Source of the DNA: WVZL01 sp041862375
Lineage (GTDB): Bacteria; Acidobacteriota; Aminicenantia; Aminicenantales; Aminicenantaceae
DNA length: 7,861 bases
Direction: 5' to 3'
NCBI GenBank assembly: GCA_041862375.1
Contig: JBGVTE010000090.1
Location: 1-7,861, forward strand
Shown: positions 1 to 6,847 of the stretch, piece by piece
Numbering within the stretch: the stretch's first letter is position 1
How the letters are laid out: every line of letters starts with the position of its first letter
Position numbers and translations under genes: made by a program
Notes under the pieces: generated by a model
What the model was told of the DNA's origin: nothing
The model's input: only the letters and a program-made list of their open reading frames with translations
The model's database searches: none

Positions 1-2
1 GG

Positions 3-1751
3 GGAGGACAGATTCTCTGGGAAGCTTACTTCGAAATAGCTAACTCCTATAAAGAACAAAAAGATTATCAGAAATCTTTAAAGAATTATAAAAATTCAAT
101 CTCAGTCATTGAAGATATCCGCTCTAAAATCAAATTAGAAGAGCTTAAGGCAAGCTACCTGGGAGCAAATAAAAGAATTGAAGCCTACCACAATTTAATA
201 GATTTACTCGTCAAGCTCCACCAAGCAAACCCAGAAAAGGCTTACGACGTTGAAGCATTTAATTATCTTGAAAGAGCTAAAGCCAGAGCTTTTCTTGACA
301 GTTTAGAGGTATCAGAAGTAAACGTCTCCCAGGGAGTTAATTCTGAACTGCTCAACCAGGAAAGAGAGCTGATTAAAGAGCTCTCGAATCTTTATGTAAA
401 ACTTCTTGCCCAAGAGCTTAGCCAGGAACAGAAGGATAACCTCAACGAAGAGCTTAAAAGCCATGAGCATAGATTAGAGAGTTTGAGAAGGGAAATCAGA
501 ACCACGAGCCCTGTTTATGCGGGTCTAAAATATCCTCAAATCATATCCTTGGAAGAGGCTCAAGAAGAGCTCATTGATAATGAAACTGGTTTTTTTGAAT
601 ACTTAATCGGAAAAGATTGTTCTTATGCTTTTGTTGTTACAAAAAAAACGATTAAGATATTTAAGCTTCCTTCTGCAAGAGAAATCCGCAGAAAAGTTTC
701 AGACTACATAAAAGCAATCACAGATAGAGACAATCGAGATTTTAAGCTCGGCTACGAGTTGTTCTCCACTCTAGTGCTTCCAGGCTTGAATAAGAAGATA
801 AAGAAAATAATTTTTGCGCCAGATGACATCCTGCATTTTCTCCCTTATGAGACGCTTATCAGCAAAAGAAGCGAGAATGAGTGGCTCATAAAGAATTATA
901 GGATTGCTTATGCTCCTTCAATCTCTTCCCTGAGCGAAATAATCCAGCACAAAAAATTGAGGGAACAGAGACCTCAAAAAGATATTGTTGCCTTTGGCGA
1001 TCCCTTTTTTGGTGTTCATGAAACTGTACAAAATGGAGGTGATTTATTTCAAGATTATTATTCTTCAAATGCTTTTAATTTCTTCAGGTTAAAATACAGC
1101 GGCGATGAGATCGATAGAATAGCCTCCCTTTTTAGTAAAACTAAAATATATGCTGCAAAGAGAAAAAAGGCAACAGAAGAACGACTGAGAGAACTCATCC
1201 TTGATGACTATAAAATTCTTCATTTCGCAACACACTGCCTCATTGATGATAAAAAGCCTGCCCGTTCTTCTATTGTTCTCTCTTTGGGCAACAACGACAC
1301 GGAAGATGGATTTCTCCAAATGAGAGAAATTTTTAACCTGAAGCTTAATGCAGATTTGGTCACACTTTCTGCTTGCCAGACAGGTCTTGGCCAATTCATA
1401 AGAGGAGAAGGAATAGAAGGCTTGAATAGAGCCTTTTTCTATGCTGGGACTACTTCAGTTCTCATGAGTTTGTGGGCAGTTAATGACCAGGCAACCTCTC
1501 ATCTTATGCAAAGATTCTACACCCGTCTTCGGTCTTCTGAATCTATTATAAGTGCCTTGCAAAAGGCAAAGTTAGAGCTTATATCTTCAGACACTCTTTC
1601 TCATCCTTACTACTGGGCTGGATTTGTAGTTACCGGGAAGACTGATGAAGTCATTTTCCCTTCTAATAAAAATAAATGGGTATTACTGATTGCCCTTTTC
1701 TTCACAGCGAGTGGGATAATTGTCTTAATAAGACTCAAAAACAAGAATTAA
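3..1751 (+). CDS. TPR-CHAT protein (caspase-like putative cysteine peptidase) with C-terminal membrane anchor; 5' end outside window
   Basis: The frame is open from the window edge to the TAA at 1749-1751 (582 residues visible), so the TTG at 483 is not a credible start. Visible residues about 5-37 form a TPR helix pair (EIANSYKEQKDYQKSL). Residues 85-101 (LERAKARAFLDSLE) are the linker typical of TPR-CHAT proteins, and 117-165 is a charged, coiled-coil-like helix. The C-terminal half is a CHAT domain: His411 in HFATH (codon 1233) and Cys458 in LSACQTG (codon 1374) form the expected catalytic dyad, followed by GEGIEGLNRAFFYAG and SLWAVND. Residues about 558-577 are a hydrophobic helix ending in a basic tail (RLKNKN), so the protein is probably membrane-anchored at its C terminus. 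CHAT domains are caspase/separase relatives; bacterial ones act as proteases, some in defence. The substrate is unknown here and no partner gene is visible. It converges on the glycosyltransferase gene. Confidence 0.9.
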   Translation, partial: GGQILWEAYFEIANSYKEQKDYQKSLKNYKNSISVIEDIRSKIKLEELKASYLGANKRIEAYHNLIDLLVKLHQANPEKAYDVEAFNYLERAKARAFLDSLEVSEVNVSQGVNSELLNQERELIKELSNLYVKLLAQELSQEQKDNLNEELKSHEHRLESLRREIRTTSPVYAGLKYPQIISLEEAQEELIDNETGFFEYLIGKDCSYAFVVTKKTIKIFKLPSAREIRRKVSDYIKAITDRDNRDFKLGYELFSTLVLPGLNKKIKKIIFAPDDILHFLPYETLISKRSENEWLIKNYRIAYAPSISSLSEIIQHKKLREQRPQKDIVAFGDPFFGVHETVQNGGDLFQDYYSSNAFNFFRLKYSGDEIDRIASLFSKTKIYAAKRKKATEERLRELILDDYKILHFATHCLIDDKKPARSSIVLSLGNNDTEDGFLQMREIFNLKLNADLVTLSACQTGLGQFIRGEGIEGLNRAFFYAGTTSVLMSLWAVNDQATSHLMQRFYTRLRSSESIISALQKAKLELISSDTLSHPYYWAGFVVTGKTDEVIFPSNKNKWVLLIALFFTASGIIVLIRLKNKN

Positions 1752-1758
1752 TCTCTTC

Positions 1759-3144
1759 CTAACGTGTCAACCATGATTGATTCTTAAGAGAAAAAGCTGC
1801 CACAGGAACAATCCACCATAAACAAAAAGCAGTAATAATCCCATACGGAATCCCGTAGAGAAAAGCTATGCTTTTATTGGAACGAAGATAATAAAGAGAG
1901 AAAAAAAAGGAAGAGATGACAAGGAAAGCAAGGTGACGAACAATGAAAAGAGGATTAAGAAGAAATGAGTATGTAACAATAGCTAAAGTAAAAATGTGGA
2001 AAGGATGGAGTATATTTATAAACAGAAAATCAAATATTGGTAACACACGGTGTTTTGTTCTGTATCGAGAAAACATGAACTGCGCAAAAAGGATTGACTC
2101 TCGAATGTAGCTTCGTGTCCAACGAAGATACATTTTATTCATCTGACCAAACGAAGTGGGCACCTTAGTATAAACTACAGCATTAGATTGGAATCTGGTC
2201 ATGTATCCTGCTTTTAAAATGTTTGTTGTAAGTGCTCTATCTTCACCGTAAGTACATTTTGTGTTTAGAAACTCTTGATTAACCCAGTCTTTGATGAATA
2301 GTTGCAAAACAGATTTTCTGTAGGCAGTAAGAGCTCCGGGACAGCAAAATACTGCACCGTAGTTGCTCTGGTATGCCCGACCAAAATCGAAGGCTAGGGA
2401 ATAGCGAACAGAAAGCATTCGTGTAAGAAAATTTTCCTTTTCATTCAAAACACCAACCCTTCCAGAAACGGCTCCTGTTTTCCCATCTTTAAGCAAAGGT
2501 ATTACAAGGTTTCTGATTGCGCTCCGCCCAATTTTACTATCTGAATCAACAGTAACAATAATCTCGCCTTTAGATTGTTTTAATCCAACATAGAGAGCCT
2601 TTCTCTTACCCATATTTTCCTTAAAATTGATGACTTTGAGTCTGCCATTATATTTGTATTTTGCTCTCAGCATGTAGAGATAAGTCCTATCTTTTGAACC
2701 ATCATTGATGCAGATGACTTCAATTTTTTCTTTTGGATAGGTTGAGGCAAAAATTGAATCTATTGATTTTTTTATTAATTCTTCTTCATTTAAAGCAGGC
2801 ATTATTACAGAGACAAAAGGCCACTCAATATTTTCATTCTCTTTTAATGACTGCGGCTTGTAGCGGAACCACAGAATTGTTTTAAAAATCAAACCTGCAA
2901 TGATAAATCCACCAGAGATGAATAAAGGAATTGTGGAGATTCGCAGAAATGTATTACTCTGAAGGAAGTCAGCCCACAAGTGAAAAATGCGGAATTTAAG
3001 AGAAATAATCAGGATGAAAGCACTAGAGATTATAATTAGGAATACAAGAACAGTATCTATTTTTTCTTTAAAAAGAGAAGTATTAAAAATACCTCCTTTT
3101 GGTTGTGAGGCTAAGTCAATATCATCAAAAGTTTCTTCCCACAT
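1759..3144 (-). CDS. membrane-bound processive family-2 glycosyltransferase (hyaluronan/chitin/NodC-type synthase)
   Basis: A complete 461-residue protein. Two membrane segments (about 31-50 and 71-93) precede a cytosolic GT-A domain, and about three more follow (367-391, 396-419, 425-450). This is the layout of HasA/NodC-type synthases, which polymerise an activated sugar and extrude the chain. The GT2 motifs are visible: VSVIMPALNEEE (111-122), NDGS with Asp148, DSD (200-202), GED (300-302, the likely catalytic base), and RW (341-342) followed by TRSYIRES. The Gln of the usual QxxRW motif is Met338 here. The protein ends in SWLTR, close to the WGTR motif near the C terminus of hyaluronan synthases. 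The ATG at 3144 is the first ATG after an in-frame TAA; its Shine-Dalgarno (AAGAG) is weak. Polymer identity cannot be told from sequence. The gene stands alone on its strand, convergent with the CHAT gene at a 7-base gap. Confidence 0.88.
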   Translation of the reverse strand: MWEETFDDIDLASQPKGGIFNTSLFKEKIDTVLVFLIIISSAFILIISLKFRIFHLWADFLQSNTFLRISTIPLFISGGFIIAGLIFKTILWFRYKPQSLKENENIEWPFVSVIMPALNEEELIKKSIDSIFASTYPKEKIEVICINDGSKDRTYLYMLRAKYKYNGRLKVINFKENMGKRKALYVGLKQSKGEIIVTVDSDSKIGRSAIRNLVIPLLKDGKTGAVSGRVGVLNEKENFLTRMLSVRYSLAFDFGRAYQSNYGAVFCCPGALTAYRKSVLQLFIKDWVNQEFLNTKCTYGEDRALTTNILKAGYMTRFQSNAVVYTKVPTSFGQMNKMYLRWTRSYIRESILFAQFMFSRYRTKHRVLPIFDFLFINILHPFHIFTLAIVTYSFLLNPLFIVRHLAFLVISSFFFSLYYLRSNKSIAFLYGIPYGIITAFCLWWIVPVAAFSLKNQSWLTR

Positions 3145-3215
3145 AATATCTCTTGTGATTAAGCCTGAATTTAGTGAATAAATCTCCTTTATTTACATTT
3201 TAAGAGATTTATCAA

Positions 3216-3231
3216 TCCTGAGTTTTCAGGA
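3216..3231. repeat. short perfect hairpin in the glycosyltransferase leader
   Basis: TCCTGA and TCAGGA form a 6-bp stem around a four-base loop. It would sit at the very 5' end of the leader transcribed from the possible promoter at 3237-3265. No U-run follows on either strand, so it is not a terminator. A role is not evident. Confidence 0.3.
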
Positions 3232-3236
3232 AAGAA

Positions 3237-3265
3237 ATGTTATTAAATAAAAATAGGAAAGTCAA
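3237..3265 (-). promoter_or_regulatory. possible sigma-70-type promoter for the glycosyltransferase gene
   Basis: On the minus strand, TTGACT (3265-3260, 5 of 6 consensus) is followed after 17 bases by TAACAT (3242-3237, 4 of 6). Transcription would start near 3230 and leave a leader of about 85 bases before the ATG at 3144. The spacing is ideal but the -10 box is weak, and such matches arise by chance in A/T-rich DNA. Confidence 0.3.
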
Positions 3266-3273
3266 GGAAGTGT

Positions 3274-3294
3274 ATATTATAGTTCTCAATTTAC
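3274..3294 (+). repeat. candidate left inverted repeat of the IS256-type remnant
   Basis: ATATTATAGTTCTCAATTTAC matches the complement of 7179-7199 in the blocks ATATT, GTT, CAATTT and AC, with small gaps. It lies about 20 bases upstream of the first possible transposase start, which is where an IS256 left end belongs. The similarity is partial and could be chance in A/T-rich DNA. Confidence 0.4.
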
Positions 3295-3312
3295 ACTAGG
3301 GAAGCATCAATC

Positions 3313-4253
3313 GTGAACTCTTTTCGAGAACAAAAATCAAAATTCGAAAGGAGTGAATGCTTACGATGGCCAAAAACAATTTATAAGGAGTTATTCAAAA
3401 AAATTCTAGTGAACTTTATCTGTCAAGAGGATCCCATTTTAGCCACGTTGGAATGGACAGCCCAACAGATGATGCAGATTGAGGCTGAGGATAAAGTAGG
3501 AGCTAAGAAGAGGAAACACCATAAGTATCGCTGCACATATTTTTCAGGGGTCATAGTAGACGCGTGGATACTTGGTTAGGTAATGTTTATCTTTTCATCC
3601 TGAAGCTCAGGAAAGGGATATGTTCTCTTTTTTATCACAGAGATGAAGCGGTCGGAGCAAGCCTTGATTGGGCTAATACAGGAGGCTTTTATTAAATGGT
3701 TATCCACTCGAAAGATCGGGCGCTTAGCCAGAGCTCTTGGCATATAGAGCACTCAGCCTCCCGAGTCTCAAAGATCAATAAAGGATTGTCGGAATAGGTT
3801 GATTATTTTCGCGCTCGGCCATTAGAGTCGGAATACCCCTTTTTATGGATCGACTTACTGTATGAGAAGGTTAGAGACGATGGTCGGATCATTTCCATGG
3901 CTTTAATGATTGCCTAAGGGATAAATCGCGAATGGAGGAGGGATATAATGGCTATTGAGCATATGTATGAGGAGTTGGAGGAGACCTAGAGAGAGTTTTT
4001 TCGCAAGCTTAAAAGAAGAGGAGTGAGAAGGATTTGCCTGTGCATATCTTATGCTCATCAAGAAATACAGAATGCTTTGAAGAAGAAATGAATTGGGTCC
4101 AGCTGGTAGATATGTAAAGTTCATTTTATGCCCAATATCCTGGCCCAGATAACTCATAAGGAGAAGGCTCGATTCGCTGAAAGGCTGAAAGAGATATGGT
4201 TGCAGCTGGATAAGAAGCCTGCTCTTTCTGTAGCCTCTAATCTAATCCAGATG
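3313..4253 (+). pseudogene. IS256/Mutator-type transposase, N-terminal two thirds, decayed
   Basis: A patchwork of frames reads like a Mutator-family DDE transposase. It begins with LATLEWTAQQMMQIEAEDKVGAKK (the first frame is open to the TAG at 3577), and continues through FFITEMKRSEQALIGLIQEAF, STRKIGRLARALGI, SEYPFLWIDLLYEKVRDDG, AHQEIQNALKKK and VHFMPNILAQITHKEKARFAERLKEIW, ending at LIQM (ATG at 4251). Stops occur at 3577, 3745, 3795, 3915, 3987, 4089 and 4115, with frame changes near 3560-3615, 3750-3760, 4090 and 4115. The first catalytic Asp is kept (GAC 3852), but the second (normally SDAH) is Tyr (TAT 4050). The GTG at 3313 opens the frame; an ATG at 3366 behind an AAGGAG (3348-3353), one frameshift away, may be the original start. 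The C-terminal part lies at 6848-7165. Confidence 0.85.
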
Positions 4254-4254
4254 T

Positions 4255-4273
4255 AAATGTCAAGTACTTTTCC
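4255..4273 (+). repeat. left terminal inverted repeat of the inner element (candidate)
   Basis: The sequence from AAATGTCAAG to TTTTCC matches the complement of 6819-6837 at 13 of 19 positions without gaps (blocks AAATGT, AAG and TTCC). It starts exactly at the left junction. A further shared block, TTTCGGTA (4279-4286), reappears inverted at 6785-6792. Confidence 0.45.
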
Positions 4274-4434
4274 CACTATTTCGGTAAGGATATTTGAACT
4301 AAACCGCTTCGCGGTATATGGATAATCATTTGATCATTTAGAACTGGATAAAATTTCATTTCACTCTGGTAAACCTCCTTTGAAAAGTCTAGGATTTGCA
4401 TCATCAAATCTAAAGCTTAGCTTAGGAGGTTTTT
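4274..4434 (+). promoter_or_regulatory. non-coding left end and leader of the recombinase operon
   Basis: This stretch has no coding frame. It contains a tight 5-bp hairpin (ACCGC-TTC-GCGGT, 4303-4315), two copies of ATCATTT (4325-4331, 4333-4339) around a TGATCA palindrome, and the stem described at 4371-4432. It should hold the promoter for the two mobility genes, but I see no convincing -35/-10 pair. Confidence 0.45.
4371..4432 (+). promoter_or_regulatory. inverted repeat that can mask the recombinase ribosome binding site
   Basis: AAACCTCCT (4371-4379) is the exact complement of AGGAGGTTT (4424-4432), which is the Shine-Dalgarno of the recombinase gene ending two bases before its ATG at 4435. 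The stem is 9 bp with a 44-base loop. If it folds in the mRNA, the ribosome binding site is fully paired and translation would be low. The repeat is seen directly; the regulatory role is inference, modelled on translational throttling known in other transposons. Confidence 0.5.
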
Positions 4435-5274
4435 ATGACAAAATTACGTAAACGCATGTGGGAAGACATGCGCATCCGCAACCTTTCTCTGACTACTCAA
4501 AAGAAGTATCTGGCGCAGGTTGCCGCATTCGCCAATCATTTCCATAAGTCTCCTCAATTACTGGGAATTGAGGACATTCGTGTTTTCCTCCTCTATCTCG
4601 CCCGGGAGAAAAAGTTCTCATCAAGCTCTATAAATGTCACCGTATCTGCTTTACGATTCTTGTACAAGGTAACTCTGGGATGCAAATGGGATATCGAAAA
4701 GATTCATTTTGCCAGGCGGGAGAAAAAGCTCCCTGTTGTTTTGAGTCCGGAGGAAGTGGCGCAGTTTCTAAAGGCTGTGAAGAGTAGAAAACACCAGGTG
4801 ATCTTAATGACTTCGTATGCAACCGGGCTTCGGATTTTAGAAGCGACAAGGCTAAAAATATCTGACATTGACACTCGACGAATGGCTATTCGAGTCCAGC
4901 AAGGGAAGGGAAAAAGAGACCGTTATGTTATGCTTTCTAGGAAACTCCTTTTAATCCTGAGGGAGTACTGGAAAAAATACAGGCCTTCCTCATGGCTATT
5001 CTATGGTGAAACCAAGAATAGCCCTCTTTCCCCGGGGACAGTACGTCAAGTTTGTAGGCTGGCCAGTTTTGAATCGGGGCTTAAGAAAAGAGTAACCCCT
5101 CACATCCTTCGACACTCGTTTGCCACTTATTTACTGGAGCAGGGTGTAAATCTTCGGACCATCCAAATCCTTCTCGGCCATAAAAGCCCCAAATCCACAA
5201 CAGTATACACACACATTGCTGTCCAGAACTTAAAAGCGACTACAAGTCCTTTTGATACGCTTCCTGGTTTGTAA
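4435..5274 (+). CDS. tyrosine recombinase (phage integrase family, XerC/D-like size) of the inner element
   Basis: A complete 279-residue site-specific recombinase. The N-terminal core-binding, SAM-like domain (about 1-85; LTTQKKYLAQVAAF, SSSSINVTVSALRFLY) precedes the catalytic domain. All catalytic residues are present: Arg133 (ATGLRILEA), Lys158 (QGKGKRDR), His223 and Arg226 (PHILRHSFA), His249 (LLGHKS) and the nucleophile Tyr258 (TTVYTHI). The ATG has a strong AGGAGG in front of it. The HUH transposase gene follows 14 bases after the stop, so the two are probably co-transcribed and co-translated. Integrase-like genes directly upstream of the transposase are known in some IS91-family members, which supports the unit. 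A role in target choice or in resolving circular or multimeric intermediates is inference; it is unlikely to be the chromosomal Xer protein because of where it sits. Confidence 0.9.
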   Translation: MTKLRKRMWEDMRIRNLSLTTQKKYLAQVAAFANHFHKSPQLLGIEDIRVFLLYLAREKKFSSSSINVTVSALRFLYKVTLGCKWDIEKIHFARREKKLPVVLSPEEVAQFLKAVKSRKHQVILMTSYATGLRILEATRLKISDIDTRRMAIRVQQGKGKRDRYVMLSRKLLLILREYWKKYRPSSWLFYGETKNSPLSPGTVRQVCRLASFESGLKKRVTPHILRHSFATYLLEQGVNLRTIQILLGHKSPKSTTVYTHIAVQNLKATTSPFDTLPGL

Positions 5275-5288
5275 TTTCCCTGTTTGGA

Positions 5289-6527
5289 ATGGGAAGAGCA
5301 AACCTGGAAGTGGCAGATATTCTCTATGAATACGAAGAAGTGTTCTGTCGTAATTCCGGCAAATCACTCTCCAGAGAACAGCTCCGGACAATGCGGGCTA
5401 TTAAGATATGCCGTACCGCTGAACTGGGAGGACACATTGACCGCTGTAATCACTGTGGACATGAAATTATCTCCTACAATTCCTGCAGGAACCGGCATTG
5501 TCCCAAATGCCAATCATTAGCCAAAGCGGGATGGTTTGAGGCAAGAGAAGCGGAGTTCTTATCTCTCGACTATTTTCATGTGGTTTTTACGATACCCGAG
5601 ACTCTCAACCAGGTTGCACTGCAGAATAAGCGTGAAGTTTATGACATTCTCTTTAAAGCCGTGGCAAAGACTCTGCTTACGATTGCGGCTGATCCTAAAC
5701 ATTTAGGGGCAAAAATAGGCTTTATGGCTATCCTTCACACCTGGGGCCAGAATCTTCTTCTACACCCTCATCTTCACTGCCTCGTACCTGGAGGAGGATT
5801 ATCCCATGACGGAAACAAATGGATAGGATGCCGCAAGACATTCTTCCTTCCCGTATGTGTCCTCTCACGTCTCTTCAAACGCCTCTTTCTCGAACTTTTC
5901 ATAAAGGCCTTCAATAAAAATCGGTTGAAGTTTTATGGGAAAACCACTCATCTCTCTAATCCGGAATTATTTTCAAAGCTCATAGAGAAGTGTTTTAAAG
6001 CCGAATGGGTGGTCTATGTGAAACCTCCTTTCGCAGGAGCGAAGAAAGTACTGGATTATCTAGGTCGCTACACTCACCGCATCGCCATTTCCAACAACCG
6101 TTTGTTGAGACTGGAAGATGGAAAAGTTACTTTCACCTGGAGGAATTACCAAAAGGGGAATAAACTCCAGACTATGACACTGCAGGCAGAAGAGTTCATT
6201 CGCCGGTTTTTGCTCCATGTGCTCCCTTCTGGTTTTATGCGTATCCGTTACTTCGGTTTTTTAAGCAACCGGCAAAGGTCCAGGAAGTTGAACCATTGTC
6301 GAAAACTTCTCTCTCAGCCGTCCCCTAAATCAACCCAGAAATCAATGGATTGGAAAGCACGTTATGAATCCTTGAGCGGGAAAAACATTGATCTCTGTCC
6401 CTTATGCAGGAAAGGACACATGGTTACTTTCCAGAAACTTCTCCCTTTGCGGTTTCTTTTCGTACGACCGCCCCCACAGAGAGAATCAAATGATTTTAAA
6501 AAAAGCAAATTCCAAATGCATTTATAA
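5289..6527 (+). CDS. IS91-type HUH/Y2 rolling-circle transposase
   Basis: A complete 412-residue protein. An N-terminal zinc-finger region (Cys53, Cys56, Cys66, His70, Cys71 and Cys74, in CNHCGH and CRNRHCPKC) is followed by the nuclease domain. The HUH motif is HPHLHCLVPGGG (His161 and His163, metal binding), and DYLGRYTHRIAIS carries two tyrosines four apart (Tyr257, Tyr261). That spacing is the Y2 arrangement of IS91, where both tyrosines are required; related ISCR proteins use one. A second small Cys/His cluster (CPLCRKGH, 370-377) lies near the C terminus. Such enzymes nick one end of the element and move a single strand by rolling-circle-like replication. Length is normal for the family and no motif is missing. 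The ATG at 5289 has only a weak upstream purine stretch (TTTGGA), so expression may depend on coupling to the recombinase gene 14 bases upstream. Confidence 0.92.
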   Translation: MGRANLEVADILYEYEEVFCRNSGKSLSREQLRTMRAIKICRTAELGGHIDRCNHCGHEIISYNSCRNRHCPKCQSLAKAGWFEAREAEFLSLDYFHVVFTIPETLNQVALQNKREVYDILFKAVAKTLLTIAADPKHLGAKIGFMAILHTWGQNLLLHPHLHCLVPGGGLSHDGNKWIGCRKTFFLPVCVLSRLFKRLFLELFIKAFNKNRLKFYGKTTHLSNPELFSKLIEKCFKAEWVVYVKPPFAGAKKVLDYLGRYTHRIAISNNRLLRLEDGKVTFTWRNYQKGNKLQTMTLQAEEFIRRFLLHVLPSGFMRIRYFGFLSNRQRSRKLNHCRKLLSQPSPKSTQKSMDWKARYESLSGKNIDLCPLCRKGHMVTFQKLLPLRFLFVRPPPQRESNDFKKSKFQMHL

Positions 6528-6746
6528 AAATGTTCTGATTGCTAAGAGTGATAGGACTTCTATGCCTATTTTAATTGAAGAAATTACATTTTGCGGCTTT
6601 GGACCATCCAGATTTTGCAAATACACGGATCTTTTATGTTTTAATCCAGGAAAACACACTTTTCCCATTGTATTAACCTCAATATTTCATCCAATAGTCT
6701 CAATACAATCCCCATAGAAACAATTCCCCTGTTTTTAATTCAATTC

Positions 6747-6796
6747 ATTCTCTCGGTAATGCTCACTCATTTCATTCGCTCGACTACCGAAAGAAT
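6747..6796. repeat. large imperfect hairpin near the right end of the inner element
   Basis: Two 12-base arms pair at 11 positions around a 26-base loop rich in CATT/CGCT. The loop-side half of one arm (TTTCGGTA on the complement) recurs near the left end at 4279-4286. It could serve as an origin or recognition structure for the HUH transposase, or as a transcript hairpin; there is no U-run to make it a classic terminator. Confidence 0.5.
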
Positions 6797-6818
6797 CTTA
6801 TTCATTACCATAGTACTA

Positions 6819-6837
6819 GGAATTCAGCTTAACATTT
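6819..6837 (-). repeat. right terminal inverted repeat of the inner element (candidate)
   Basis: GGAATTCAGCTTAACATTT is the inverted partner of 4255-4273 (13 of 19). Unlike the left copy it does not reach the junction: ten bases (CCACCGGAAC) separate it from the resumed transposase at 6848. Confidence 0.4.
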
Positions 6838-6847
6838 CCACCGGAAC

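Larger units (their letters stand above)
4256..6847 (+). mobile_element. IS91-type (HUH) element carrying a tyrosine recombinase, inserted in the IS256-type transposase gene
   Basis: Borders come from re-joining the interrupted gene. The left half stops at LIQM-(Y) (ATG TA, 4251-4255), and the right half resumes at TAT AAA GGC (6848), giving LIQMYKGCFPEAI, the spacing expected in this transposase family. The base pair TA occurs at both junctions, so the element is either 4256-6847 with a 2-bp duplication or two bases longer with none. It holds two complete genes, a tyrosine recombinase (4435-5274) and an HUH/Y2 transposase (5289-6527), plus about 180 bases of left and 320 bases of right non-coding end. 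GAAC (6844-6847) touches the right junction; GAAC and CAAG are known insertion-site tetranucleotides of IS91. Both reading frames are intact, so the element looks younger than its host remnant. Confidence 0.75.
6528..6847 (+). other. non-coding right end of the IS91-type element (candidate origin end)
   Basis: There is no believable gene here; the frame open to 6717 is an overlap of the transposase frame without family character. In IS91 elements the replication origin end lies 3' of the transposase, which is this stretch. Its main feature is an inverted repeat, ATTCTCTCGGTA (6747-6758) against TACCGAAAGAAT (6785-6796), 11 of 12 paired around 26 bases. A competing pair is GGTAATG (6755-6761) with CATTACC (6803-6809). 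The palindrome TAGTACTA (6811-6818), the inverted end 6819-6837 and a GAAC at the junction follow. Confidence 0.55.

Noticed and set aside
483..1751. A 422-codon reading of the CHAT gene starting at a TTG at 483
   Set aside because: The same frame is open to the window edge and encodes TPR and linker sequence typical of the family, so the TTG is an internal Leu codon.
1743..1791. AAGAAT/ATTCTT and TCTCTT/AAGAGA pairs as a bidirectional terminator between convergent genes
   Set aside because: The stems are only 6 bp, with loops of about 30 bases and little G+C.
4265..4300. Similarity of the left end of the inner element (FPTISVRIFE) to the FPEAIKCLE of the transposase, suggesting a duplicated target of about 35 bases
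   Set aside because: It needs gaps and matches few bases; the clean join at ATG-TAT AAA explains the gene structure better.
6388..6717. A 109-codon frame overlapping the end of the transposase gene
   Set aside because: It overlaps a well-supported gene by 140 bases in another frame, has no ribosome binding site and shows no domain.
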